A stretch of DNA of 64,000 bases from JACCZX01 sp963791315 (GTDB taxonomy: Bacteria; Pseudomonadota; Gammaproteobacteria; Burkholderiales; Burkholderiaceae_F). Position 1 is the stretch's first letter. The number at the start of each line of letters is the position of its first letter. Made by a program: the position numbers and the translations under genes. Shown one piece after another: positions 31,611 to 43,080 of the stretch. The notes below the pieces were generated by a model. It made no database searches. It had not been told where the DNA came from and was given only the letters and a program-made list of their open reading frames with translations. The stretch is from the NCBI GenBank assembly GCA_963791315.1, contig CAWBRQ010000007.1:1-64000 (forward strand). The letters are read 5' to 3'.

Positions 31611-32062
31611 GTGACCGACCGACCGATAGGCATCCACCGCGGTGGTCCACCCGAGACCGTCCTGCCCGACCCGCCCGCCGAGGTGACCGGCCGCGCTCGC
31701 CGACGCGCTCGCCGAGACCGACCCGCGAGCGCCGGCGCGCCGCGGTCAAGGCCGTCGTCGCGACGTCGCCCCGGTTCCTCGACGGCTGGGCCCGCCTCGG
31801 CGAGCTCGCCGACGACCCGGTCGAGGCGTACGCGTACTTCCGGGTCGGCTACCACCGCGGGCTCGACCAGCTCCGCCAGGCCGGCTGGCGCGGCAGCGGC
31901 TACGTGCGGTGGGAGCACGAGACGAACCGCGGGCTTCCTGCGGGCGCTCGACGGGCTGCGCGCGCAGCGCGGCCGCGATCGGCGAGACCGACGAGGAGGC
32001 CCGCTGCGCCGAGTTCCTGATCCAGCTCGACCCCTCCGGAGCCTGGCGGGACGAGCGGCTAA
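31611..32062 (+). CDS. DUF3151 family protein
   Basis: About 145 residues: VTDRPIGIHRGGPPETVLP at the start, DPRERRAAVKAVVATSPRFLDGWARLGELA, AYAYFRVGYHRGLDQLRQAGWRGSGYVRW and NRGFLRALDGLRAQAAAIGE. This is DUF3151, a helical TPR-like protein found across actinobacteria with unknown role. GTG start at 31611, with a TAGATT hexamer only 8 bases upstream, suggesting a leaderless transcript. The TAA stop (32060-32062) is in the shifted frame. Confidence 0.85.
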
Positions 32063-32097
32063 TCTCGACCTCGCTCCACAACGTCGAGAGGGTCCGC

Positions 32098-33094
32098 ATG
32101 AAGCGCGCGCTCATCACCGGCATCACGGGCCAGGACGGCCGGTACCTGAGCCAGCTCCTGAGCGAGCAGGGCTACCAGGTCTTCGGGCTGATCCGGGGCC
32201 AGGCCAACCCGAAGGCGCAGCTCGTGCTCGACGAGAACCCCGGCGTCGAGCTCGTCGACGGCGACCTGCGCGACCTCTCGTCGCTGATCGCGGTGATGGA
32301 GCAGGTCCAGCCGGACGAGGTCTACAACCTCGGCGCGATGTCGTTCGTGCAGCTGTCGTTCAAGCAGGCCGAGCTCACCGCGGAGATCACCGGACTCGGC
32401 GTGCTGCGCATGCTCGAGGCGGTGCGCATCGTCGGCGGCGTCGAGAACAACCCGATCCGCTTCTACCAGGCGTCGTCGTCCGAGATGTTCGGCAAGGTGC
32501 GCGAGACGCCGCAGACGGAGAAGACGCCGTTCCACCCGCGCTCGCCGTACGGCGTGGCCAAGGTGTTCGGCCACGACATGACCGTGAACTACCGCGAGGC
32601 CTACGACCTGCACGCGAGCTCGGGCATCCTGTTCAACCACGAGTCCGAGCGCCGCGGGCTCGAGTTCGTCACCCGCAAGATCACGAACTCGCTCGCCCGC
32701 ATCAAGCTCGGGCTCCAGGAGCGCATCAGCCTCGGCAACCTCGACTCCGCGCGCGACTGGGGCTTCGCCGGCGACTACGTCAAGGCGATGTGGATGATGC
32801 TCCAGCAGCCCGAGCCCGACGACTACGTGATCGCGACCGGTGAGACGCACACCATCCGCGAGTTCCTCGACATCGCGTTCCGCATCGCGGGCTACGACAG
32901 CTGGGAGCCGTTCGTCACCCACGACACGCGCTTCGACCGGCCGGCCGAGGTCGACCTGCTGATGGGCGACGCGACGAAGGCCAAGGAGAAGCTCGGCTGG
33001 ACGCCGACGCGTCACGTTCGAGGAGCTCGTGCGCCGGATGTACGAGTCGGACCTCAAGGCCGAGCAGACCCAGCTCGAGCAGGGCCGCCGCTGA
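32098..33094 (+). CDS. gmd: GDP-mannose 4,6-dehydratase
   Basis: Converts GDP-mannose to GDP-4-keto-6-deoxymannose, precursor of GDP-fucose, GDP-rhamnose or perosamine. Almost the whole gene is in one intact frame. Extended SDR motifs: ITGITGQDGRYL for NADP, YNLGAMSFV, the catalytic SSSE with PYGVAKVFGHDM (YxxxK), NHESERRGLEFVTRKI and RDWGFAGDYVKAMW. The C-terminal FEELVRRMYESDL is recovered by removing one inserted C near 33010. About 330 residues. The product-processing enzyme (fcl, rmd) is not in the window. ATG at 32098. Confidence 0.93.
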
Positions 33095-34504
33095 GCACGC
33101 GGCTCCAGCGCTCCGACGTCGGCCGCGGCGACCCGGGCGGCGACGAGCACCGGGTCCCACACCGGGCGAGAACGGCGGCGCGTAGCCGAGGTCGAGCGAG
33201 ATGATCTCCTCGACGGTCATGCGGTTCCAGATGCACGTGGCGAGCACGTCGATGCGCTTCGCCGCGCCCTCCCGCCCGACGATCTGCGCGCCGAGCAGCC
33301 GCCCGGTCCCCCGCTCGGTCACGAGCTTCACCCGGATCGGCGCCGGCGTCCGGGTAGTACGCCGCGCGGCTGCGTGCCGTCGATCGACGGTGGCGAACGC
33401 GTCGAAGCCCGGCGTCGCTCGGCTTCGCGCTCGGTCGAGCCCGGTGCGCGCGACCTCGTAGTCGCAGACCTTCGAGACCGCGGTGCCGATGCACCCCGGG
33501 AAACGACCGCGTCGCCACCGGTCGCGTTGATCCCGACGACCCGACCCTGCTTGTTCGCGTGCGTGCCGAGCGCGATCGCGACCGGCTGCGCCGGTCACGA
33601 GGTGGCGGGTCTCGACGCAGTCGCCGGCCGCGAACACGCCGTCGGCCGACGTCCGCTGGTGGTCGTCGGTGACGATGCCGCCGGTCGGCCCGATCGTCGA
33701 TGCCCGCCGTCCGCGGCCGAGCGCCGACGTTCGGGCCGCGCGCCGATGCCGAGCACGACGAGGTCCGCCGGGAACGTGCCGCGTCGGCGGTGACCGCGCG
33801 CGACCACGTGCCGTCCTCGACCTCGAAGCCGCTCGACGTGCTCGCCGAGGTGCAGGTCGATGCCGAGGCCGCGCATCGCGTCGGCGATCGAGCGTCGCCC
33901 ATGTCGGGGTCGAGCGTGCGTCATCGGCGTCGGCTGCGGCGCAGATGCAGCGTGACCTCGAGCCCGCGGCGGAGCAGCGCCTCGGCCATCTCGATCCCGA
34001 TGTAGCCGGCGCCCACGACGACGGCGTGCTTCGGCTGCTGCTCGTCGACGACGCGGCGCAGCCGCGATGCCGTCGTCGAGGGTCTGCACGCCGTAGACGC
34101 CCGGCGGCGTCGATGCCCGGGAGCGGCGGCCGGACGGGCGTCGCGCCGGTCGCGATCACGAGCTGGTCGTACGGCTCGACGGTCTCGGCTCGTCCACGCG
34201 CGCGTCGAGGTCGCGCACGGTCGACGGTCTGCGCGCGCGGTGTCGATCGCGACGACCTCGTGGCGCATGCGCACGTCGATGCCCTTGCGCGCGGTGCTCC
34301 TCGGGCGACCGCGCGACGAGCGCGTCGGCGTCGTGCACGAGGTCGCCGACGAGGTACGGGATGCCGCACGCGGAGTACGACGTGTGCTGCCCCGTTCGAA
34401 CGCGACGATCTCGAGCTCGTCCACCGACGCGGCGCCGGCGCGCGCCGGCCGCCGCGCTCATCCCCGCCGCGTCACCGCCGATGACGACGAGCCGCTCGCG
34501 TCAC
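33054..34504 (-). CDS. CoA-disulfide reductase family FAD/NAD(P)H oxidoreductase
   Basis: About 450 residues. FAD-binding start LVVIGGDAAGMSAAA, then HTSYSACGIPYLVGDL with the single redox Cys of CoA-disulfide reductases/NADH oxidases (CGxPY). LVIATGATPVRPPLPG and the NAD(P)H motif VVVGAGYIGIEMAEAL follow, then DGVFAAGDCVETRHLVTGA and the dimerisation domain (RVKLVTERGTGRLLGAQIVG, IISLDLGYAPPFSPVWDPVL). More than ten frame changes. GTG start overlaps the stop of the upstream nitronate monooxygenase as GTGA. The stop is uncertain; the version given overlaps gmd by about 40 bases, probably an artefact. Confidence 0.82.
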
Positions 34505-35481
34505 GAGGCGTGGATCGACCGCGAGGCGGTCGAGCGCGGCGTCTCGGCCTCGGCGACGATCGAGCGCACGATGTCGCCGGCCGGGACGCAGCTCGTGGAT
34601 CGCGCCGACGCCCTGGCCGGCCGGGTAGCACTCGCGGTCCGGATCGACGCCCGGCGGTCGTCTCGCTCGCGCCGAGGTGCATCCAGCCGCCCTCGATGCC
34701 CGGCGATCAGCTGCTCCGGGAACTTCTTGAGCTCCTCGGGGTGCTCCTCGAAGTAGCGGCTCGTCTCGTTGGCGACGACGCGCATCGTCTTGCCGCTGAA
34801 CGCCCGGCTGATCGTGGTGCCGTCCTCCGGCGTCCGCAGCAGCGCGTCCTTGTAGCCGGGCGCGGAGCGCGCCTCGGGCGTCGCGATGAAGCGGGTGCCG
34901 ATCCACACGCCGTCGGCACCGAGCGCGAGCGCGGCCGCGAGACCGCGGCCGTCGAAGATCCCGCCGGCCGCGACGACCGGCACCCGGTCGCCCGACCGCG
35001 TCGACGATCTGCGGGACGAGCGGCATCGTCGCGATCTGGCCGGTGTGGCCGCCGGCCTCGGTGCCCTGCGCGACGACGATGTCGCAGCCGGCCTCGACCG
35101 CGGCGATCGCGTGGCGGACCTTGCCGCACATCGAGAGCACGAGCACCGAGTGCTCGTGGCAGAGCGTGATCACGTCGCGCGGCACGCCGAGCCCGGCGGC
35201 GAACACGCGTCGCGCCCTCGCGGATCAGCAGCTCGACGTCGGTCATCAGGCGGTCGGGCAGCGCGGTGAGGAGGTCGACGCCGAGCGGCTTCGTCGGTCA
35301 GCGCCTTCGCGGCCCGGATCTCGTCGACCATCTCGTCGGAGCTCATCGTCGACGCGCCGAAGCAGCCGAAGCCGCCGGCCTCGGAGACCGCGGCGACGAG
35401 GGCGCTGTAGGACACGCCGCCCATCCCGGCGAGCATCACGGGGTGCTCGATGCCGAGCACGTCAGTCAGACGAGTCTGCAT
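34501..35481 (-). CDS. Nitronate monooxygenase family FMN enzyme
   Basis: TIM-barrel FMN protein of the 2-nitropropane dioxygenase/FabK-like family, about 325 residues. Motifs: EHPVMLAGMGGVSYSALVAAVSEAGG, VLVLSMCGKVRHAIAAVEAG, VVAQGTEAGGHTGQIATMPLVPQ (FMN and catalytic His), VPVVAAGGIFDGRGLAAALALGADGV-type phosphate loop, GTRFIATPEA. Oxidises nitronates or acts as an enoyl reductase; close actinobacterial relatives are poorly characterised. ATG at 35481. Stop overlaps the next gene start, giving a two-gene redox operon. Five frame changes. Confidence 0.85.
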
Positions 35482-35507
35482 GCGTCGCTGACGCTAACGT
35501 CTCGCAC

Positions 35508-36020
35508 GTGGCTACGGGCACTCCGATCGTCGGCGTGATCATGGGCAGCGACTCCGATCTCCCCGTGATGCAGGGCGCGATCGACGCGCTCGCCGAGTTC
35601 GACGTGCCGTGCGAGGTGCGCATCATCTCGGCGCACCGCACGCCCGCAGGCGATGTACGAGTACGCGCGCACGGCCGCCGGCGCGCGGGCTGCGGGTGAT
35701 CGTCGCGGGCGCCGGCGGCGCGGCCGCACCTGCCCGGGATGACCGCGTCGATGACCCCGCTGCCGGTGATCGGCGTCCCGGTCCCGCTCAAGCACCTCGA
35801 CGGGCTCGACTCGCTGCTCTCGATCGTGCAGATGCCGGCCGGGCATCCCGGTCGCGACCGTCGCGGTCGGCAACGCCCGCAACGCGGGCCTGCTCGCGGT
35901 GCGCATCCTGGCCGCGGCCGACGACGCGCTCCGGGCCCGCATGGAGGAGTTCCAGGCCGACGCTCGACGGCGACGATCGCGGAGAAGGACGCGCGGGTGC
36001 GCAAGGAGCACGGCGGCTAG
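35508..36020 (+). CDS. purE: N5-carboxyaminoimidazole ribonucleotide mutase
   Basis: Purine biosynthesis step from N5-CAIR to CAIR. Diagnostic stretches: VGVIMGSDSDLPVM, CEVRIISAHRTP, RVIVAGAGGAAHLPGM, TPLPVIGVPVPL and GLDSLLSIVQMPAGIPVATV, all catalytic-site signatures. About 168 residues. GTG start at 35508, 26 bases from the divergent gene. Five single-base insertions. purK is not in the window. DUF6687 follows 4 bases after the stop. Confidence 0.93.
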
Positions 36021-36024
36021 CGCG

Positions 36025-36995
36025 GTGCGGTACCTGCCGTACGACGAGCTCGACGGGGTCCCGAACATCATCGTCGACGGCTCCGCGCACGCCGGACACG
36101 CTCCTCACGCTCTCGCACTGGCCGAAGAGCGCGACGCCGGTCGACGCTGCGCGACGACCTCTCGGCGCAGATCGCGTTCCACTACCTCGACCATCCCGAG
36201 CTGCACGTCGCCGGCCGAGGTCGGTGTCGAACAACCACTTCGACCAGGACGGGCTCATGAGCGTGTACACGCTCGTCGACCCCGACGGCGCGCAGGCCCG
36301 CCGCGACCGGGTCGATCGACGTCGCCCGCGCCGGCGACTTCGGCACCTACCGAGGACCGCGACAGCGTCCGCATCGCGTGGACGATCGCCGTCGCTCGAG
36401 GCGGAGCTCGGCGACGCCGGACCCGTACGCCGACGCTCCTCGACCGCGTCCCCGAGCTGCTCGACCATCCCGAGCGGTTCCGCGACCACTGGGCCGACGA
36501 GGACGCGCACCTCGACGCGAGCGAGGCCGCGATCGCGTCGGGCGAGGTGACGATCGAGGAGATCGAGGAGCTCGACCTCGCGATCGTCACCGTGCCCGAG
36601 CGACTGGACCGCCGCGACCGGTCCACCGCTTCACCGTCTCGGGCCTGCAGGCGGTCCACCCGACCGCGGTGCAACAACGCGACCGACCGCTTCCGGGTGC
36701 TGTACCGTCCACGGCCAGCGCTACGAGCTGCAGTACCGCTACGAGACGTGGGTCCAGTACCTGACCCGCGACCACCCGGGCGGATCGACCTCACGCCGCT
36801 CGCCGAGGAGCTGAGCGCGCTCGAGCCCGGCGACGCGCGCTGGGCGTTCGACGGCGTCGGCGCGATCGCCCCGACGCTGCACCTGATCGGCGCCGGGCGA
36901 CGACGCGAGCAGCGCGATCGCGCCCGAGCAGTTCCGCGACCGGGTGATCCAGGCGCTCGACGACCGGCGTCAGCGCCTGGGACCCGTACGACTGA
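36025..36995 (+). CDS. DUF6687 family protein
   Basis: About 315 residues: RYLPYDELDGVPNIIVDGS, TLLTLSHWPKSATP, VVSNNHFDQDGLMSVYTLVDP, an acidic helical middle (DLDLAIVTVPE-like region, near 36575) and RFRVLYVHGQRYELQYRYETWVQYL, ending ALDDGVSAWDPYD. I recall this as the DUF6687 family, of unknown function. The HFDQDGLMSV motif resembles DHH/DHHA1-type phosphoesterase loops, which would predict a metal-dependent phosphoesterase; this is only a suggestion. GTG start 4 bases after purE. At least ten frame changes. Confidence 0.72.
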
Positions 36996-37013
36996 CCCGC
37001 CACCGCGTGCCGG

Positions 37014-39614
37014 CTACTCGTCGAGATCGACTGGAGCGACGTCGAGCTTGCGACGCGCTGCGCCGGGCGGGCCAGATCGCGGCGAGGACCCCGAAGACCG
37101 CGGCGAGCACGAAGATGACGACGAGCTGCGCCGGCGCGGCGCGGAACTCGCTCGATGCCCTCGTCCTTCAGCGCCTTGACGATCACCCAGCCGAACAGCG
37201 ACACCGATGACGATGCCGAGGAACGCGCCGAGCAGGGCGATGATCACCGCCTCCCACCGCACGAGCGACCGCACCTGCCGCCGGGTCATGCCGACCGCGC
37301 GCATCGAGCCCGAGCTCGCGGGTGCGCTCGATGATCGACAGGCCGAGCGTGTTCGCGATGCCGAACAGCGCGATGAAGATCGCGAAGAGCAGCAGCGCGT
37401 TGACGAGGTTCAGGAACTGGTCGATCTGCTGCGGACTGCGCGGCCTTGAACTGGTCCCGGTCCTGGAGCTCGCCGCTCGGGATACTGCTTCATCGTCTTC
37501 TCGATCGCGGCGCGGTTCTGCGGCGTCGGCCCACCCTGGGTCTGGAGGTAGATCGTGCGCGTCGAAGACGTTCGGGTAGTTCGCCACGAACGCGTCGGTG
37601 CTGATCACGTAGTCGGGGACTGACGGCACCTGGTTCTGGTCGAAGATCGCCTGGACGATGAAGGTCTGCGCGGCCGCCCTGCGGGAACTGCACCGGGACG
37701 TCTGTCGCCGACCTTCAGGTTCTTGTCGTCGGCCGTCTTCTTCTGCACCGCGATGCCGTCGACGCCGAGCGCCTGCAGGCGACCCGTCGCGAGACCTCGA
37801 GGTCGAACAGGGAGTCGACGACCGTCGGGTCCACGCCCGAGCGCGTTGTTGACGCTGGTCCCGACCTTGATCGGGCCGAACTGCGTGCCCGAGACCTGCG
37901 TCGACACCCGGCGTCTCCTGCGAGCTGCGTCTCGAGCGCGCGTGGGAGCGTCCCGAACCCGAACCCGCCCGAGCGTCACGATGTAGTCGGCCTTCATCGA
38001 CTGGTCGATGCCGGCGCGCACCGATGCGCGCGCCGACGCACCGAAGATCGTGATGAGGCACGACCAGCGCGACGCCGATCATCAGCGCGGCTGCGGTCGC
38101 CGACGTGCGCTTCGGGTTCCGCTTCGCGTTCTCCTCCGCGAGCAGGCCGGTGATGCCCTTCATGCGCCCGGATCGGCCAGCCCGAGCACCGCGCTGATCG
38201 GACGGGCGATCGTCGGACCGAGGATCGCGACGCCGATGAAGACGACGAACGCGCCGAGCCCGACCGACGGCGAGCCCGTTGTCGCTCGAACAGGCCCGAG
38301 ACCAGCAAGCCGATGCCGATGCAGCGTGATGACGACGCCGGCGGCGATGCGCTTCCAGGAGCCCGGCGGACTGGTCGGCGCCGACCCGCTGCGAGCGCGG
38401 CGATCGGCGGGATGCGCGACGCGCGGATCGCCGGGAAGACCGCGGCGACGACCGTGACGAGGATGCCCGACGACGAACGACGCAGATCGACGGCGTTCGA
38501 CGGGATGGTGATCCCGCTCGCCGGGATGTCGACGCCGAGCGCGGCGAGCACGCGCCTTCAGCGCGCCGGCGAGCAGGACGCCGGCGACGAAGCCGATCGA
38601 CGGACGCGACGACGCCGACGAGCAGCGCTTCGAACGAGCACCGAGCGGATCGACCTGCCCGCCCTTGGCGCCGATCGCGCGCAGCAGCGCCATCTCGCGG
38701 CTGCGCTGGGCGACGATGATCGAGAAGGTGTTGAAGATGATGAACGAGCCGACGAGCAGCGCGATCACGCCGAAGACGAGCAGGAACGTGTTGAAGAACG
38801 CCGAGCTGCGTCCTTGATGTCGTTCTGGCTCTCCTTGGTGATCTGCTCGCCCGGTGAGCACCTCGATGTTCTTCTGACCCGCCAGCGTCTGCTTGATGTT
38901 GCTCGACGACCTGCTCCTGCGGACACGCCCGAGTCCGCCTTCACGACGATCTCGTCGACCTTGCCGTCGGCTGCGAACACGCGGTTCGCGGTCGCGGGGG
39001 TGAACAGCACGCTGGTCGCGCCGAGCAGGCCGTCGGCGTCGCCGAACTCCGCGATGCCGACGAGCTCGTAGTTCGCCACGCCCGTGCCGTGATGACCGGG
39101 ACGCGTGTCGCCGATCTTGTACTTCGGTCTTCTCGGCCGTGTCCTTGTCGATGACGATCTGGTTCGGCGCTCGTGCGGCTCCGCTGGCCCTTGAGTCGAC
39201 GAGATGGAACGGGCTCAGGTCGCGGGACTCGATCCAGGCGAAGCCGAGCGCCGGCGCGCCCTGGCCGTCTTGTTCAGCGCCTCGTTGCTGCTTGTCGACC
39301 ACGAACGCGAAGCCCTGGATGGTGCCGTCCGCCTCGGCGACGCCCGTCGGTGCTTGCGGACCTCGGGGACGAGCGACGCGTCGATCCGGCCGCGAGCCGG
39401 CGCCGAAGTCGCCGCTCGAACGCCTCCTTCTGGCGCACCGACCGCGTCCGTGTTCGCGTAGATGTTCGTGAACAGGCCGTCGAACGTCTTGTTGATCGTC
39501 GCGGTGAGCACGAGCGTCCCGGAGATGAACGCGACGCCGAGGATGACCGCGACACCGGTGAGCAGGAAGCGGATCTTGTGGGCGAGGATCCCCTTGACCG
39601 TGACCTTGCCACAT
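37014..39614 (-). CDS. ABC transporter permease with two FtsX domains
   Basis: About 850 residues. Start GKVTVKGILAHKIRFLLTGVAVILG (first helix), a large extracytoplasmic domain (residues about 50-270), then FFNTFLLVFGVIALLVGSFIIFNTFSI and REMALLRAIGA, the FtsX signature. A second copy follows (LGLSIIERTRELGLMRAVGMTRRQVRSLVRWE), ending LDVAPVDLDE. It pairs with the ATPase gene that ends 5 bases upstream of its start. Such MacB/Lol-like exporters move lipoproteins, lipids or peptides from the membrane. More than fifteen frame changes. Confidence 0.85.
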
Positions 39615-39618
39615 GGGG

Positions 39619-40384
39619 CTACTCCCCCAGGCTCTTCATGCGGTCGAGCACCCGGTCGGCGGTCGGCTGCGAGCATCTCGTCGACGATCTTGCCGTCGGC
39701 GAGGAACACGACCCGGTCCGCGTAGCCCGCGGCGATCGGGTCGTGGGTGACCATGACGATCGTCTGGTGCAGGTTCGTTCACCGCGTCGCGCATGAACGT
39801 GAGGATCTCGGCGCCGCTCTTCGAGTCGAGGTTCCCGGTCGGCTCGTCCGCGAACATCAGGTCCGGGCCGCGACACGAGCGCGCGCGCGACCGCGACGCG
39901 CTGCTGCTGACCACCGGAGAGCTCGTTCGGGCGGTGCTTGAGCCGGTCCGCCAACCCGACGGTCTCGACGATCTGCTCGTACCACGCCGGGTCCGGCTTG
40001 CTTGCCGGCGAGCGCCATCGGCAGCGTGATGTTCTCCTCCGCGTTCAGCGTCGGGATCAGGTTGTACGCCTGGAACACGAACCCGATGCGGTCGCGGCGG
40101 ATCAGCGTGAGCTGCTTCTCGTTGCTGCCGCTGATCTCGACGTCGCCGAGGTAGATGCTGCCGCTCGTGACCCGGTCGAGGCCGGCGAGGCAGTGCAGCA
40201 GCGTCGACTTGCCCGAGCCCGACGGACCCATGATCGCGGTGAACACGCGCGGCGCCGAACTCGACGCTGATGTCGTCGAGCGCGCGGACCTCGGCGTCGC
40301 CGCTGCCGTAGATCTTGGAGACGTTGACCGCGCGGGCGATCGCGGTCTGCGGCGGCGCAGGGGCTGGGGGACAGTGGCAGTCAC
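39619..40384 (-). CDS. ABC transporter ATP-binding protein (MacB/LolD type)
   Basis: Walker A IMGPSGSGKSTLLHCLAGLD, Q-loop IGFVFQAYNLIPTLNAEENI, signature LSGGQQQRVAVARAL, Walker B DLMFADEPTGNLDS and H-loop MVTHDPIAAGYADRVVFLADG. The NLxPTLNAxENI region is typical of LolD/MacB ATPases that serve FtsX-type permeases. About 250 residues. GTG start at 40384. It directly precedes the permease gene in the transcription direction. Six frame changes. Confidence 0.9.
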
Positions 40385-40448
40385 AGGCGTCAGCTTCTCC
40401 TGGTCGGTTCGATCGGGGGCGCGATCGAGCCGGGCCGGGCCGTCCAGC

Positions 40449-41327
40449 CTACGCGGAGTCGGGCGCGGACCCTGGACGAAATGTCCGCCGCGCCGTCGTC
40501 GTCCGGATCGGGCCGCACCACCGGCGTTCCCGTGGCGGCCGAGCCAGAGGAACCACGCCAGCGCGCCGAGGAACACGACGATGCTCACCCACGCGTTGAC
40601 CCGCAGCGGTCCGATGGTGTGCGCCGGATCGATGCGCATCTCCTCGAACACGAAGCGCGCCGCGGTGTAGCCCATGCAGTACAGCGCGAACAGCTGGAAC
40701 TTCTTCAGCTGCGAAGTGGTGGTCGATCCAGATGAGCACGAGCCCGAGCGCGAGGCAGTACAGCGACTCGTACAGGAACGTCGGCTGGAACGTCGCGTAC
40801 TGCAGGTAGCCCGTCGGGTCGGTTCGCGGCGTCGATCTCGAGCGCCCACGGCAACGTCGACGGCCCGCCGAACAGCTCCTGGTTGAACCAGTTGCCCCAG
40901 CGCCCGATCGCCTGCGCGAACACGAGGCCGGGCGCGATGCAGTCGAGGAGGTCACCGAGGTCGAGGTGACGGCGCCGGGCGAGGACGATCGCGGCGAGCG
41001 CGCCGCCGATGACCGCGCCCCAGATGCGCGAGGCCGCCCTCCCAGATCTTGAACGCCTGCAGCCAGTCGTCCGTCGAAGAGCTGGTAGTCGGTGATCACG
41101 TGGTACACCCGCGCGCCGATCACGCCGGCGATCACGATCCACACGACGAGGTCCGAGAACTCCTTGGCCGGGTGGCCGCGCCGGACCCAGCGCACCTCGG
41201 CGACCCGGACCGCGACGAGCACGCCGATCGCGAGCATCAGCCCGTACATGTGCAGCGGCACCGGGCCGAGGTGGATGACGTTCTCGCTCGGGCTCGGGAT
41301 CGAGCCCAGCAGGCGAGCGGTGCTCAC
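40449..41327 (-). CDS. lgt: Prolipoprotein diacylglyceryl transferase
   Basis: First step of lipoprotein maturation, adding diacylglycerol to the lipobox Cys. Multipass protein: HMYGLMLAIGVLVAV, VIAGVIGARVYHVITDY, KIWEGGLRIWGAVIGGALAA and the family signature GRWGNWFNQELFGGP, then QPTFLYESLYCLALGLVLIW and MRIDPAHTIGPLRVNAWVS. About 290 residues. GTG start at 41327 overlaps the stop of a small upstream ORF (GTGA). Four frame changes. Relevant to the solute-binding lipoprotein near 51.5 kb. Confidence 0.92.
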   Translation of the reverse strand: MSTARLLGSIPSPSENVIHLGPVPLHMYGLMLAIGVLVAVRVAEVRWVRRGHPAKEFSDLVVWIVIAGVIGARVYHVITDYQLFDGRLAAGVQDLGGRPRASGARSSAARSPRSSSPGAVTSTSVTSSTASRPASCSRRRSGAGATGSTRSCSAGRRRCRGRSRSTPRTDPTGYLQYATFQPTFLYESLYCLALGLVLIWIDHHFAAEEVPAVRAVLHGLHRGALRVRGDAHRSGAHHRTAAGQRVGEHRRVPRRAGVVPLARPPRERRWCGPIRTTTARRTFRPGSAPDSA

Positions 41328-41470
41328 CGGGCCAACTCTACGGTTCGGCGCTCAAGCAATGCCCGCGTCGCGGCCGATACCTCCTGCGCCGAGACCCGGC
41401 GGTGGCTGCTCGACCCGACGGCCACCGCCGAGGTCGGCGATCGTCTCCCGCTCCTCGGCGACTTCGGTCG
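41324..41470 (-). CDS. Small ORF between fpg and lgt
   Basis: Between the fpg stop and the lgt start a reading with one frame change gives VAEERETIADL and SAQEVSAATRALLERRTVELAR, about 48 residues. Its TGA overlaps the lgt GTG. No start codon is obvious in the present sequence. The helical, charged C-terminus and the coupling support a real small protein, but it is not recognised. Confidence 0.35.
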   Translation of the reverse strand, partial: RPKSPRSGRRSPTSAVAVGSSSHRRVSAQEVSAATRALLERRTVELAR

Positions 41471-41475
41471 CCGCG

Positions 41476-42325
41476 CTACTTGACCAGGCGGGACATGCGG
41501 CGGTCGGCGAGGACCTTGCCGCCGGTCTGGCACGTGCGGGCAGTACGTGACCTCGTAGGACTCGTACGAGACCCGGCGCAGACCCGTCGCCGCATTCCGG
41601 GCACGGCGTCCCGGCCCGGTTGTGCACCCGGAAGCGCTCGCCGAGCTTGCGGCTCGGACAGGCCGCCGTCGCGCTCGCGCTCCCGCTCGAGCGCGTCGGC
41701 GAGCGTGACGCGGATCGCGTCGAGCAGCGCCTGCACGCTGCTCGGCGCGTCGAGCGACGCGAGCGTCGCGTACGGCGAGACGTGCGCGCGGTGCAGCGCG
41801 TCGTTCGCGTAGCCCGCGCCCGATCCCGGAGACCGTCCGCTGGTCGCGCAGGATCGTGTGGATCCGTCGCTTGTCGCTGCCGTGCAGGATCAGCTCGGCG
41901 AACTCGTCCGAGTCGGGCTCGGGACCGAGCTTCTCGAGCGGGCCGTCGTCGCCCGGTGCGAGCACCCACCACGCGGCCTTGCGCTCGGTGCCGTGCTCGC
42001 GCACGAGGAGCGCGCTGGCCGTTGTCGAACCGGATCCGCACCGCGGCGCCCTTCGGGCGCGTCTTCTTCGGCGGCTCCTCGATGTCGAGCCGGCCGGCCT
42101 GCGAGAGGTGCATCAGCAGGCGGATGCCGTCGTCGAGCTCGAAGATCAGGTACTTCGCCCGGCGGCCGACCGCGTCGACCCGGTGGCCGACGATCGAGTC
42201 CGGCGCGCGGGATGACGGTCTTGAGCGCGGCGAAGCCGAGCGGGTCGACCCCCGTCGATCGCCGCCCCGCCGATCGCGACCTCGAGCCGCTCGGCGAGCG
42301 CCTGCATCTCCGGCAGCTCGGGCAC
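41476..42325 (-). CDS. Fpg/Nei family DNA glycosylase
   Basis: Removes oxidised bases and nicks DNA. The start VPELPEMQALAERL supplies the catalytic N-terminal Pro and Glu (PELPE). Then RRAKYLIFELDDGIRLLMHLSQAGRL, the helix-two-turn-helix (SVQALLDAIRVTLADAL region), and the terminal zinc finger CPECG...YCPTCQ. GTG start at 42325. About 280 residues. Whether it is Fpg (8-oxoG) or Nei-like cannot be decided here; the sequence KKTRPKGAAVRIRF is typical of an actinobacterial branch. Six frame changes. Confidence 0.87.
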
Positions 42326-42368
42326 GGACCCAGGTTAGATGCGGCGCCACCGCCGATTTCCCGGCCCA

Positions 42369-43080
42369 ATGGGCCGTCTATCCTCTCCCGGTGGCACGAC
42401 GGGTCCGAAGGTCGTCATCACCGGGACGGGCCGGGCGGGCACCACGCTGCTGGTCCAGGTCCTCACCGACCTCGGCCTCGACACCGGCTTCTCGCCCGAC
42501 CACGCGGTCGACGAGCGGGTCAACGCCGGGCTCGAGTTCCGCATCGAGTCGCCGAACGCGCCCCGGATCGTGAAGGACCCGAACCTCAGCCGCCGCCTCG
42601 GCGGGCTGCTCGACCGGGGTGAGGTCGAGATCGAGCACGTGATCATCCCGGTCCGCGACCTCGACGTCGCGGTCGCGAGCCGGGTCCGCAACACGGGCTA
42701 CGGCAGCAACCTCCACACGTTCGGCGGCCTGTTCGGCACGGCGAAGGCGACCACAGCAGCGCGAGGCGCTCGCGCTCCTCTTCTACGAGCTGCTCTTCAC
42801 GGTCGCCCGCTACGACCTGCCCGCACACGTTCCTCGCTCTTCCCCCGGTTCACCGAGGACTGGGAGTACACGTACGACCAGCTCGGCGTTCCTCGACCCG
42901 TCGATCCCGCCGCGAGCGGTGGAAGGAGGCGCTCGCGCACCGGGTCGACCCGGAGCTGATCCACGAGGAGCCGCTGTCGTCGTCGGAGCGGACGAAGACG
43001 ACCGCGGGCACCTTCTACAACCGCGGGTCGCCCGGCCGGTGCGTGCGGTGCGCCGCGCTCGGGCCGAAGTCCGGCTCTGA
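42369..43080 (+). CDS. Sulfotransferase-like P-loop protein
   Basis: About 235 residues. KVVITGTGRAGTTLLVQVL is the 5'-phosphosulfate loop of PAPS-dependent sulfotransferases; EHVIIPVRDLDVAVASRV fits the 3'-phosphate motif (R-x-x-x-x-x-x-S). PRFTEDWEYTYDQLGFLDP resembles the C-terminal half of small sulfotransferase-like proteins. Acceptor unknown. ATG at 42369, 43 bases from the divergent fpg. Frame changes begin only after 42750. Confidence 0.75.
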
